A model generated the notes under the pieces. The model was not told the origin of the DNA. It did not search any database and saw nothing but the letters and a program-made list of their open reading frames with translations. Source: Pelomyxa schiedti (taxonomy: Eukaryota; Evosea; Pelobiontida; Pelomyxidae). Taken from it: a stretch of DNA of 64,000 bases. Location: contig JAHLWZ010000844.1 of NCBI GenBank assembly GCA_020536535.1, positions 16,251-80,250 of the forward strand, in the 5' to 3' direction. The position numbers and the translations under genes were made by a program. How positions within the stretch are numbered: position 1 is the first letter of the stretch; each line of letters starts with the position of its first letter. Shown piece by piece: positions 16,001 through 26,700 of this stretch.

Positions 16001-16286
16001 CTTTAAGGAAAAGAAAACAAAAAATCGAGTGCTGTTGAGTTTGTTTATCCCACCCTTTTTACGAACCCTGGTGTTTCTTGTGACGGTTCGGTTATGAAAC
16101 GGCTTCAACACCCAAATCACAAATGTTCCATCAAAACCCACAACCCGAAAGGAGTCGAGGACTCTAGGAATAAGAAAAAGGGGGAATTACAAAAAGCTAG
16201 CACATTTTGGAAGCTCCAAAACGGTTCCACCAACGGAAGAACAAACCGAACTACCTTCCCAACTTAGTTGTTGGAATAAGTTTGTA
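13031..16286. other. 3.2-kb stretch without a supportable gene
   Basis: I see no recognisable domain here. Several stretches are open on both strands and read like protein, but no set of exons joins cleanly. On the + strand one frame is open from about 14548 to 15214 except for two stops near 14753 and 14892, and 15072-15344 and 15438-15620 are open with helical, charged character. On the - strand 14941-14582 and 13694-13353 are open. A short direct repeat built on GTGTGTGCAGCTC occurs near 14374 and 14471. It could hold an unrecognised or decaying gene, a degenerate mobile element or the HELLS upstream region. No terminal repeats or tRNA-like fold were found by eye. Confidence 0.4.
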
Positions 16287-18361
16287 TCAGTATCCCGTTA
16301 CGCCCCAAGGGTCAAGTTCAACTACAAAGAGGTACTCCCCACCCATGGACTGAAGCCATTCAATGGGAGACATTCGAGTTGCAAATCGCTCCCGTAGCTG
16401 GTTGTACAGGACTTGCATTTCCTTCAGCCAAACATCGGGGTCTGGTGGGGGTGGCACCAGTCTAGGGGGTGGCAGCGGTGCCAAAGCAGTAGAACTTGAT
16501 TGTGTTGGTGTTGATGCCGCTGTGGAGGATGTGCAAGTGGAAGTGGTTGTGCTTGTGATTGTAATTGTAATTGGGCTTGTGCTTGCGCTGCTGGTGGCGG
16601 CGGCAGCGGTTGTAGTGGATGGTGATGATGGGAGTGTGTGGGTAGCTTTGGTGTGTTTTGCTATGATGCTTGGGGGTATCACGATGCACTTGTAGCGGAG
16701 CTCCGATCGCCCAAAGATGACCTCCCGGAGCAGAGTTTCAAACCCAAGGTGAAACTCGTGTGGAGGGATTATTGTTAGTACAAAGCAGGGAGCTTCGGGG
16801 TCGACTGGGAGTTCTATTGACTTGGATGGGGGTGTTGCGGTAGTTTTTGGAGGGATGTCGATGATGATTGTGTTCTTTTTTTGGGCTTTTCTTTGTTGGG
16901 GACAAGATTGCTGGAATGCCGCTGCAATGTCAAACATGTGTGCCTTGCATTCAATTATTGCTGCAACTTTTGGTAACTCGTGCTGAGGTTGTCTGATTGG
17001 GGCCGGCCAAACAAGTAAGATAATGTCCGCTTCGCCATCACAGCCAACCCACCTCACATTAGTCACTGTTGTGCACCTGTCTTCCTTGAGTCCCAGCTTT
17101 TTAAGTGCCAACAAAGCGGCAATGCGCTTACAACGTTGTTCAAGTGACTCCCCTCTCGTGTTGCAGGAGTGGCCCGCCATAGTATCTACTTGGTTCCATT
17201 GGTCGAGGTATGGCTTCAGTGCAGAATACGTTTTTTGCCAGGTAAGCCATTGAGGATCCGTCTCTAAGACACGCTCATATTGCGAGAGTGAATGGCGCAG
17301 TCCCTCAATGATCTGTTCTTTCTTTGAAAGTATGCTTGCAATCTGTTGTTCAGGGGTCATATCGGGTTTTGGGGGATCTGAAGATGAAGATGCACTGGAC
17401 GAATTACTTTTTTGGCGTTTCCCTTGCTTCGAAGTCATTCCCTAACAATTTACAACACAATTATTGGAGAAAGTAGTGAAAGTGAAATGCCAAGTGAAGG
17501 GCATCATATTCGGGAAAAAAAAAAAGAAAAAAAGAAGTGCAGCAAAGAATATAAGATACAAGAATATACCGCGATCATCTGAGCCTTTTTGGCCGAGTTT
17601 TCCGCCGTGAGTTCCTTCACGAAACTCTCTTCTTTAGCAAGGTTCTTCCTGGTCCTCTCCGCCTCCTCCCACAACTTTCCCCTCGGCAGCTTCTCAAAAG
17701 CCTCCGCAATGTCGGCGATATTGTCCCCCACACTCGCCCCTATCTCCGCGAGCGGCACCTCGAGAGCGGCGGCGTTGGCCCTCATGTGGTCGCGCACCCG
17801 CTTCCTGACCTCGCCGCGCTCGCCCTCGTCGCTGCCAAACACCCGCGCTGCGTGCACGAGGAACGCCACCCAGTCGTCGAACGTCTCGCCCGAGTACAGC
17901 CCGGTGGGGGGGTACTTCCCCAGGGTCTCCCTCACCCTGGCCCGCAGGCCCCCCTGCCTGTCTATCACCTGCTCCAGAATCACCTTGGCCATGTGCCCCA
18001 GCGGCTCCCCGATCAGCGGCACCGCCGCCGCCGCGGCTCCACCGGCCGCCATCGAGGGCGCGCTCGCGGGGGCGGCGCAGGCCCCCGTGGTCTCTCCGGG
18101 GGAGGCCGCCGTCATGCGGAGGGAGGACGGGGGGCGGCCCTGCCTCCTGGTCGCGGTCGATGCGGAGGCCGGGCCCGGAGAGGACGAGGAGGAGTCGAAG
18201 AGGGCCTCGAGCTGGAGTTTCTGCTGCGGGTCGACGTGGATGGGCTCGGCGCTGGTCCAGTAGGCCCCGTAGCTCTGTGTTCGGCTCCTAAGGGCGGTGT
18301 GCTCGGTGGCCGCGAGGGGCGGGTGGCCGTGGAGGCCACAGGGGCTACACACTGCTCCCAT
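16287..18361 (-). CDS. Unrecognised protein: probable lipid-anchored N-terminus joined to a PD-(D/E)XK-like C-terminal domain
   Basis: Two exons (18361-17570 and 17441-16287, with a 128-nt GT-AG intron) join in phase to give about 648 residues. The start MGAVCSPC has Gly2 and two early cysteines, which suggests N-myristoylation plus palmitoylation. The N-terminal 260 residues are GC-rich, Ala-rich and helical (for example FDDWVAFLVHAARVFGS). The C-terminal part has two helices, then RWVGCDGEADIILLVW and, about 20 residues on, VAAIIECKAHMFDI. The spacing of acidic residues before E-C-K resembles a PD-(D/E)XK nuclease core, but this is inference. A Ser/Thr linker and a helical end (KEMQVLYNQLRERF) close the protein. 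It could be two genes, since base composition changes sharply at the intron; however, the N-terminal ORF would otherwise end in an intron-like T-rich tail. Confidence 0.6.
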
Positions 18362-18496
18362 TCAATCGGCTGGTGCGGCGAGGCGCCTTGAGTGACGAAT
18401 CGTATTGGTTTGTGATTAATTAACTGGTTAGGCGAACCGCGAAGGAAAAAAAACAAATTGCAATTGAAGTCTGTGGATAAGGCCCGTCTCGAGGGA

Positions 18497-18660
18497 ATGG
18501 ATCAAGTTTCGCAGGAAGAAAAACTCCGTGCACTTCTAAAACACAAGGGTAGCAAAAAGGTAAGGAATTAGTCTAGCCGTTTGTTAGTTTCACATCAACT
18601 ATAGTACAGATAGTGGCAGGATCAGTGGCAATGTATGTGTCCTGGTGTTTATTGCTTTGA
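18497..18660 (+). CDS. Possible 37-residue single-pass membrane protein
   Basis: Exon 1 (18497-18559) encodes a charged amphipathic 21-residue start, MDQVSQEEKLRALLKHKGS plus KK, and is followed at once by a good donor, GTAAGG. If the acceptor ending at 18609 is used, exon 2 (18610-18660) adds IVAGSVAMYVSWCLLL and a TGA. The result is a tiny protein with a short basic-flanked hydrophobic segment, as in tail-anchored organelle proteins. I do not recognise a family. Another acceptor at about 18588 gives a longer product. The gene is head-to-head with the lipid-anchored protein gene (134-nt gap) and converges on the TOM1-like gene. Evidence is limited to reading frame, splice sites and a sensible hydrophobic profile. 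Confidence 0.35.
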
Positions 18661-18727
18661 GGTGGTTAAAAGGGTTTTGCTTTTATTTTTGTACATTCAT
18701 ACAGGCAGGCTTGTACCAGTGATCCCT

Positions 18728-20228
18728 TCATGGGAATTGCACATTACTTGCAGATTCAGATGGCTGAAGGTTACTATAGGCAGCAGGTGACTTGGTTTCC
18801 ATTGTGTGAACAGCATTTCTTTGTCCCAAAAGCAACATCATTATAATGAGTGGTATAAGTTCCAGAGTTGTGTAATATGTAAAATCTGAGACGCACATAT
18901 GAGTATTAGAGTATTTTCTACTAGAGGGTTTTTGCTGGGGCACACCAAACCACGAGACGGTTGTAGAAACGTCTCGATTATTTATAGGTGCAACATACAG
19001 CTACTGAATGGTTACTTGGCAAAAAAAAAGTTGAAAATAGGTTGAGTGCCATACAATGATAAAGGATCGCACAAGAAAACAAATTGTGCACATTAACGAT
19101 AGTATAACAACACGTTGAAGGACAGTGAGACCTCGTGTATGTATGTTGAAAGCTTGCATTTGCTTCTTCCGGAACAGCAGTGTACCATATACTAAGAAAG
19201 TAATTCCTAGAGCGACATAAATGAGTGCTGTTATCTACCTCAGATGAAAAAAGCCAGATAAGGGCAAGGAAAACGGTTTAATGAATTGGAGCTGACTCAC
19301 AAGAGTTGTGGACCAAAATAAAGTCTCAATGACTTCGACTACACACACTTGAAAGTAGCAAACCAGGTTCCAGAGTAAGGCTCCAAAAAAATATGTATAC
19401 ATAGCTGCATTTAGAATCTGCAACGTTTTTTAATCAGTAAACACTTCTCGCTCGTACGCACTAAAAGGACAGGTGTGGACTTCCTGTGGGTTGTATGTGC
19501 ATCAGATATTACTGGTTTCCCATGATACATCTCTGCCCTTTGTAAAAGCATAAAAAAAGTGCCATAAATTAATATTATCTTTTCACAGGGGAGGGATGGT
19601 ACCCACCAGCACATTAGTACTATGAAGTAACATGTAAAAAATAAGAAAGCGGGAAGGTGCTCAAGCAGTAGTAGCTCTGTAGTGCGGTCAGCTGAGCTGA
19701 AGGAATTTAACGGGTGATTTTCCATCCAAGGGAAAGTTACAAAATATACAACCCGTCCTGTAGTTCACTTAGAAGGGGTGCTCAATGGAATGGTTACAGT
19801 ACCAAAGCAGGCAAATATAAATGTAGCATGAAACCAGACCTTGTCACTGAGTTATTAACAAAACACAAACAACAACATAGATAACAATAAAATGCCACCC
19901 ACAATACCTGCCATGATGGCCTTGCCGCATTGGAAGCTGACAAAACCCGCCGAATCAAAGAGACGGCAGAAACTGTAGATAGCAGGAAATAGAATCCGCC
20001 AAGTATGTAGTGCAGAACTGCACACAAGTCGGTGATCTGGCCATCATCAGGCGGGGGCGGGGGTATCGACTCCGAAAATGATGGGACGGGGCTGCGAGGC
20101 CCCCAAAACGAAGAAGACGAGCTTGAAAACGACGCGGAGGAGGACAATGCCGAGGAGACAGAGCCCGAGGACGAAGACAATGATGGGATCGAAAAGGGCA
20201 AAAACAACAACACGTCTATGGCCCTCAT
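18728..20228 (-). CDS. Multi-pass membrane protein, TOM1/TOM3/THH1-like
   Basis: At least six exons. Well-supported ones are 20228-19908, 19839-19803, 19757-19607 and a fourth from 19537; further exons lie around 19420-19280, 19240-19030 and 18890-18728. After a Ser/Pro-rich N-terminal loop come about seven hydrophobic segments, among them LHYILGGFYFLLSTVSAVSL, VWFHATFIFACFGRVVYFVT, HLPAFLFFTCYFIVLMCWAE and ITALIYVALGITFLVYGTLL. The order and the run LPAFLFF...CWAEMYH match the THH1/TOM1/TOM3 family, whose plant members sit in the vacuolar membrane and act as cofactors for tobamovirus replication; distant relatives include GPR137-type proteins. The normal role is not well defined, and lysosomal or vacuolar location is inference. 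The last exon borders and the start (20228 chosen as the first in-frame Met before the loop) are approximate. An intronic hairpin lies at 18953-18976. Confidence 0.68.
18953..18976. repeat. Perfect 7-bp inverted repeat (hairpin) inside a TOM1-like intron
   Basis: CGAGACG at 18953-18959 is the exact reverse complement of CGTCTCG at 18970-18976, with a 10-nt loop. It lies in what I read as an intron of the TOM1-like gene. It may be chance. Confidence 0.4.
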
Positions 20229-20472
20229 GAAAACACACCAAAGTCTGGGAAGTGAGTTTGGGGCGTGGTTCTTGAAAAAAATGAAAAACCGAAACGAACA
20301 GCGGGGAGCACAGAACACCCATAATACTAACGGGAGGACACAAAGGTCGTTTTGCGGAAGGCGAAGCCAATCAGATCTGGGTGATGAAATTTTGGCCAAC
20401 TGACAACAAATGATGATACCCAAAGAAAACGTATTAGCTTGTATCAGACATTTTTTTTCTTGTTTTGTTAAA

Positions 20473-21841
20473 CTACAGGCTATTATTACACTGGTCAAAT
20501 GAAACTACAGATTGGCTTGGTGAAATCAGAGGAAGGGAACCACTGTGGTTTCTTCTGCTGGAAGGTGATGTTGCTTTCACTATTGGTGGAAGTTCTGGAA
20601 TATAGTTTGTTTGTGATGACTTGGTGTGTGCCAGTATGGCAGTGGAATCTGTTGCTGCTCGGCAGTATCTGCCTCTTCTGGCGGAAGTGTGATTAAAATT
20701 GGTACCAAAATTACAGTTATCTACATCAGTGCTTGGGGATGTGCTGGTCAGTAAAGGTGAGGCTGATCTGTTTGTGCCGTGGGTGACACCCATTGTGGTG
20801 TGTAGAGGATTGGAACTTTGAATGTGTGGGGATGTGGAAAGTGCGAGTAGGTGGTCTGTGGTTGTTGTAGTGAGAGTATTGTTGGAGCTTGACATTGTGG
20901 TGGTGATGCGCGGGAAGATGTTGTTTAATTTGTTGGGTGGGCCTTCTGAAGCTGTGTTCCTTGGAAGCACTGGAGAACATTGGCTCCTGCTCCTGTTGCG
21001 AGTGGCTCCAACAACTACGGGAGGTAGTGCACTTCCTCTGGAGGCAGAAGAAGAAGTCCCGTGAGCTGCGTTGAAGTGTCCACACTGACCCGTGGAATTA
21101 GTCACAGTTGCTGGTGAGTGTTTGTTGGATACCGAATCCAGCGCATTTCCTGAAGAAGCTGAAGCTGTAGTGCCGTTGATTCCTTCAGCTGAAAGAGGGC
21201 GTGAATTGGGCTTGCCGGTGGTTGCTTTTGAACTACATGTAGGGTCCAGTTTCATGGCGTACTCATTGTACTCGAGGGTATCCACCCATAAGTTGAAGTC
21301 CAGATATGAACTCAGGGTAGTCTTCTCGAGTGCTGCTAATTCAGCAAGAGGAATTCCTGAGATTCTAGAAAACCCTGATTGAAGAAATTCAGCGTCGATC
21401 TGGCGCAAGAAATCCTCCATCAGTATCCTAGGCCCAGGGTTGGAAAGAAAAGAATAGAAAATAAAAGGGGGTTTACTTGGCACTGATGAGAACCAGGGCT
21501 ACTGTAACATCTCGAATGGTTTCCATAGTGAATTGCGACTTGCATCTATGACCCAGCACACAGGCCACAACAAAAGAAGACTGAGGAACGCCGAGTTCCG
21601 AACTGAATCGTCGCAGTAATTGTGGGACAGGCACGGAGCACAGCACGGCGCCGGAGCACGAAAGGTCGATCTTCCGCCTTGCTGTGAATCGCTCAGCCTC
21701 CATGGCAATGAGCTGACTGGCAGAGGACGAGGCGCAATTGTGGGACTGGTCACTGTCGGCCTCCAGGGTTGGCGAAGGAGGTTTCACTTTAGACCGCCAG
21801 TCAATGAGAGAAAACAGGTAATTCGAAGCATAGAACTCCAT
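20473..21841 (-). CDS. PHO80/U-type cyclin
   Basis: Two exons (21841-21477 and 21427-20473, 49-nt intron) give about 439 residues. The frame stays open upstream to an earlier ATG at 21985, so the N-terminus may be 48 residues longer; MEFYASNYLF was chosen because the upstream part is simple Gln/Thr-rich sequence. The cyclin fold spans roughly residues 60-170. It includes LGVPQSSFVVACVLGHRC, then TVALVLISAKILMEDF, ISGIPLAELAALEKTTLSSY and LDFNLWVDTLEYNEY, which match the helices of Pho80-like and plant U/P-type cyclins. Such cyclins activate a CDK of the Pho85/CDK5 group in phosphate and cell-cycle signalling. The C-terminal 270 residues are Ser/Thr/Asn-rich with no domain. The next gene on the same strand, the TOM1-like gene, begins about 245 nt downstream. 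Confidence 0.8.
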
Positions 21842-22169
21842 GGGCTGCAGTTGTGTTGTTGTGGTTGGCTTTTTGTTTGTTTTTTGTTGTGGTGGCAAAG
21901 GGGTGTTTGGTTGTTGTCGGGCTTTTCTCAGGGAACCAAAGGAGCAACGAATTTTGGAAAAAACACCGAAGCCTTTTTTTCGCACACGTTGCGGGGTGGA
22001 TCATTTCACTGCCAAGAAAGACTAATTTCGGTTTTGTAACCCGATTGAACAAGCACCATCCATACATAAATGGTATAGTGATCACTAATTTCTGTGTTCC
22101 CGTGCGCGGGGTTTGTGTTCACTCACAGGGATGTATGAGAAGGATTCGAGGGGCGAACTTGAGTGGATC

Positions 22170-23628
22170 CTACAACTGTTGGTGTGACAGTTCAACGAAC
22201 CTCTCTTTGTACGCGGATAACCACTCAAGCTGACTTGGCGAAACGTAAAACTGGAGGAGATCCTTAAGTTTCTCCCAGTTGGAATCGTCTGTTCCAGGGC
22301 GGAGAACGTGGCTGTCTATTTTCCCGGCAAGACCCGCTTTGGTGTCTATTGTGTTGATTAGTTCCTGACTTTTTTGTGTGTGTTTGTTTGGTATGTACTC
22401 ACTATAGGTTTGTTGCCAAGCACCTCTATCCACGCGGTCTCGTCCAACACTACGGTCGACCATGAGGCATTCATCTGGGCACTTGCCCCATGATGTCACT
22501 CGGGAACCAAAGAGTATTTGGTCATAATACCAACGAGGGGAGGTTGCCTTGTCGCCGACTTTCCACTTAGCCCCATATCGTTGCTGAGCTTGCTTTAGCT
22601 GATACTTCACTTCGGCTTCAGCCCAAGCAACTGGATTTTGGCTTCCGGGGTACATTGTTGCTGGCTGCATTATATCGTGCCAAACGGACGCAGTTGCCCC
22701 AATATAACATATAGGGAACATATTGGCAACTTTGCTATCACCCCGGCGATAGGCATTAGCATAGAGAAGGTGGAGCGGCTTGGTAGACTTTTGATTATCA
22801 AAGTAAATTTCTGATAGTGGCCACATATCTTGGAAAGAGTGGGAACCGTCAGAAGAAGTAAAACGTATGGAAATTCTCACCAGCATCCGAAGTGAGGATG
22901 TATGGGTCGTCACCCAAAAAAGAAGGAAGACTCATCATGAATCCATACAACCGGGCCACTTGAACGGCTGTAATCTCCCATTCCCCATCTTCACTGGGAT
23001 CGGTGAACCCTTCATACACCAAAGCACCCGCTTTCCTGCACATGTCTAGTGCAAACTTCACATAAGGCGGGTCATTATCATGTGTGGCTACTTGTAGGAC
23101 GGGAGTGTAACCTGCAGAAACCGAATTATTAAGTTGATTCTGGTACCAAACAGGAGGTAGGAATTTCTATAATCTTAATAAAAAGAGATTTTAGTGTGGA
23201 CTTCCATATGGACCTAAGTTGGACCACAGCAGAGAGGTTATGGGAGTGAAAAACAGGTAGAATGAATCCACCGTCGAGGAAAACATAGCGACCCTGGCCG
23301 AAGGGGAATCCCCATCCGCGCTCCTCGTCCCACAATTCCCGGTCGCTAGGTCACACTCCTGGTCCATTTGCAGTTCCGAATCTCCCATGCACTCCCGATA
23401 GACCGAGTCGCACGCGCTTTCTGCCGACACAGAACCCGCCTCGAACCCACCATTATGGGCGCACTCGCACACTCGCACTCTACACAGGCACAGGCTGGAC
23501 TTATCATGCGCCCTCGAGAAGGCCAAATCGCAATCCACCTCGCACCCCTCACCATTTGCTCCAACCGTTCCCACAATGGCGGAGAGCAAGAGGCACAGCA
23601 ACAGAACGGCCACGTCACGTTGCATCAT
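22170..23628 (-). CDS. Secretory-pathway glycosyltransferase-like protein with a DxD motif
   Basis: Three exons (23628-23214, 23111-22881, 22828-22170) join in phase to 434 residues. A clear signal peptide or signal anchor opens the protein (VAVLLLCLLLSAIVGTVG). A cysteine-rich stretch of about 70 residues follows (for example CEVDCDLAF and CLCRVRVCEC), then a GT-A-like domain: LGYTPVLQVATHDNDPP, DDPYILTSDADMWPLS (a DxD-type metal site, split by an intron), LHLLYANAYRRGDSKVANMF and ICYIGATASVWHDIM. I recognise the TSDADMWPL pattern from uncharacterised nucleotide-diphospho-sugar transferase-like proteins of protists and algae. A role in the Golgi or ER lumen, moving a sugar to protein or glycan, is inference; donor and acceptor are unknown. 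It is followed by kinase B upstream and the cyclin gene downstream, all on the same strand. Confidence 0.65.
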
Positions 23629-23776
23629 CCGTAGATAGTTATCTCAATGACCACTTCAGAGAAAACTTCGATTTGTGTGGACTCACTCGAGGCCTGATGT
23701 TTGAGGAGCGAGCCATAACAAAATTTTTTCTTTTTCCTTCTTATGAAACAAAACACAAATGTAGGTTAGTATTGAA

Positions 23777-26700
23777 TTAGAGGAGCTGCAACTGCACAAG
23801 CTGTTCAAGGCATTTTCCTAAGGCCAGGAAGGCTGTTTTTAAAGAATGAATACATTACTCAGGGGGTGGAGTAACACACGAGGGCGTTTTGCTGGGTCCT
23901 GATGCCAACAGTCACTGATCAATTTGGCATATTCAGGTGGCGTTTCTGATGGAATTTCTTCTCTTTTCCCAGACATGACAAATGTATCTACCAATTGTTA
24001 AAGATATTACATAAGCGACTCGATCTTACAGAAATCCTGCAGTCTTATATATGGGGGATATCCAGTAACGATTTGCCATAGCAAAACCCCATAACTAAAC
24101 ACATCTGTTTCAATTCCGTAGTCTTGTGTTCCAGATAAAATTTCTGTGTATTGTGAGGCGAGAGGAATCACAGGGTTTTTTTAACCTGGGGCCATATCTG
24201 GTTAGGAAGGGGTGAAGTGAGACATTAGTGCAATGCTTAGTGTATATTGCTTATACATATTGGGGTGCCAATTAAGACCGTCATTCGCCGGAGTGCCGAA
24301 ACAGTTATTTCTGGGGAGGCAGCAGTCATTCCTCTTGAACTGACAGCCCGTGAGGTGCCAAAATCGGAAACCTCACAATAATAAGCTTTTGATTGAAGAA
24401 GAGGAAGGGAAAATTACTTTGCAAGTTATGTCACAGTGCTTGTTGATTGAAACCATCAAAACTATTGATACATAAATAATTTACAGTGAAAAAAAGGGTC
24501 GACACTGTTGTCCGGCTACAGGAAGGAAAAAATTTATTTGGTTGAAGAGAGAAGTAATGGTTACCTTAAGGTCTCGGTGCACAATGTGATTTGCATGCTT
24601 GTATAATCGTAAGGGTATCGAATACAAAGGAAACACTCTTACCAAAAAAGACATTGCTATTATGTGGGGGTTAAGTGAAAATAGAATGAAAAAACCACTT
24701 ACCTAGGGCTATATCCTTGGCAATCTTCAATTTGATTACCCATGCCAGGTCCTGGTTTTTCTTGGTGGTGTGAGAAAAAACCCAAAGGAAGGAAAACTCT
24801 ACAATCAAAACGGAAGACAAATTTCCAAGTGCCATATACTCCTTTTTCCCAATGTAAGAAAGAAAAGAAAGGAATACCTAGAAATAAGAGGTAACAAAGA
24901 AAGCACACCGTGATAATGCAAAGCTGAAAAAAGTTGGATATGGAAAAGTGGGGTGAGTTTTTCTTTAACGCAAAAGGAAAAACCTTTAAGGGAATTGTAA
25001 CACTGTAATATCATTTGGAAGTGAGAAAATGATGAGCTTCGAGATTTTTTACATACGCGCCAATGAAGTTGACAATGTGGGTATGCCTCAGTTGTGTGAG
25101 AACTTTGATTTCTCTGAGAATAAAAAATTTTGAATGAGAAAGAGAAAGACAGGAAGAAACCTCTTAAATTCTGCAAATGATTCCTCAGTGGGATTTTGGT
25201 TTTTGAGAAGTTTTATTGCCACAGGTGTGTGACGCCAACTCCCCTTCCTTCAGAGTGTGTGAGAATTCGTTTCACTTTTACTTGATTTGCAGTGTATGAA
25301 TATTGTGACAGGAGAGTGTGGAGTGGAAAGAGAATGAACCAGACTGCTGCAAAACTTCCTTGTCCAATACTCTCCTCAAAAATCAGATCAGTATAATCAA
25401 TCTAAGGCTATCAGACAAAATTTTGAACATTGAGTGAGGGGTGACGTTGGTAATCCCTTCCCTCTCCTTCTGTTACAGCACACAACAATATTTTGATAGA
25501 CACTATTCACACCTGAGTTGAGAGACACGTTGTTATTCTGAGCCCTATAGAGTTGCAGAATGTTGCTTCAGAATCACTCAATGTCTTTCTGTGACTCATA
25601 AATCCAGTTTTGTGATCTGAATTGTGTGAGAGTTGAGTCTGGGAATGTGGCAGTGCAGTTGGGAAAACGAGAAGGGAGAAGAGAACAGAAGAAAAGAACA
25701 ACCGGCAGCAATCATTCCAAACTGTGCATCAATGGTTGTCGTGCAAAACACAGTCAACCTCGCCTTGAACTCAACATCCTTTCCCTGTGTTGTGTGACAT
25801 CTGACGTGAGAAGATTTATAGCAGGAGGCAATATGTGGATTGAAAGAAAAACAAAAAAAAACCTTGGGGATTGCAACTTGGAGTGGATCGATTTTCAAAG
25901 TGTAACGGTCATCAGAGGGAATGATAAACGAAACCAAAATTCCACTCCCGTTGTTTCTGACAACAAACGTGTCTGTCACTTCCTTTTGGTACATAAGAAA
26001 AACAAACCAAAAACCAGGAAAAAACCTTGTCAGTATCACAGGGTTCAGAACCTCCAAATGTCAGTTTGGGTGGTGTTACCTGTTCAACAGAAAGACGGTT
26101 TCAACTTATTCACGTGAAATACAGAAACATACAGTGAGATTTGGAGAAGGCAGAAGCAGTGGCAACGAAAACCGAGGTGGTGCAAGAACAGGTACCGGTT
26201 TTGGAGGTGACTTTGGCCTCAATAACTGGTCACCCTCATGCACGGGAGAAGCAGTGAGTGGCGTGATGATGGACCTCCTTTCAGACATGTACGCAAGGGC
26301 CTTCTTGTCCAATCCTGTTTGGGTGTAGCATGGGCACAGTTGTTTCTGTAACACATATGAGTCATAGAGTTCCTAATTTCAAAAAATAAATACCGGCTTT
26401 TTTATATGTGTATCAGTGGCAATCCAACTCAGCGAGTTCCCAACTGTAACACCCTCTCTCTCGAGATCTACATCAAACCCTAGTGACATCCAGTCAAATT
26501 GAGGTAAGGGGTAGGTGGTGCGAAGGTATTTTACTTGCCTTTGAGACTTGGAGAAATCTTCTTGGTTGGAATTCGTGACTGTGTGCCACTGAGTGACCAC
26601 ACAGAAACATGAGGGAGGGTGCGATACGGTGTGACAAAGTCAATGTGGTGCCTAGAGTAACTGGCTCTAAATCTTCCACTTTGAAACAGAGAGGCAGTGG

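Noticed and set aside
13031-16286. Intact retrotransposon or DNA transposon
   Set aside because: No reverse transcriptase, integrase or transposase motif and no long terminal or inverted repeats were found by eye.
18497-18660. Assignment of the small protein to TOM7 or RAMP4
   Set aside because: Only general features (charged start, one hydrophobic segment) fit; conserved residues of those families are missing.
20032-20403. Acidic open frame on the + strand (123 residues)
   Set aside because: It is the complement of the Ser/Pro-rich start of the TOM1-like gene; repetitive codons open both strands. The - strand frame continues through spliced exons into membrane segments.
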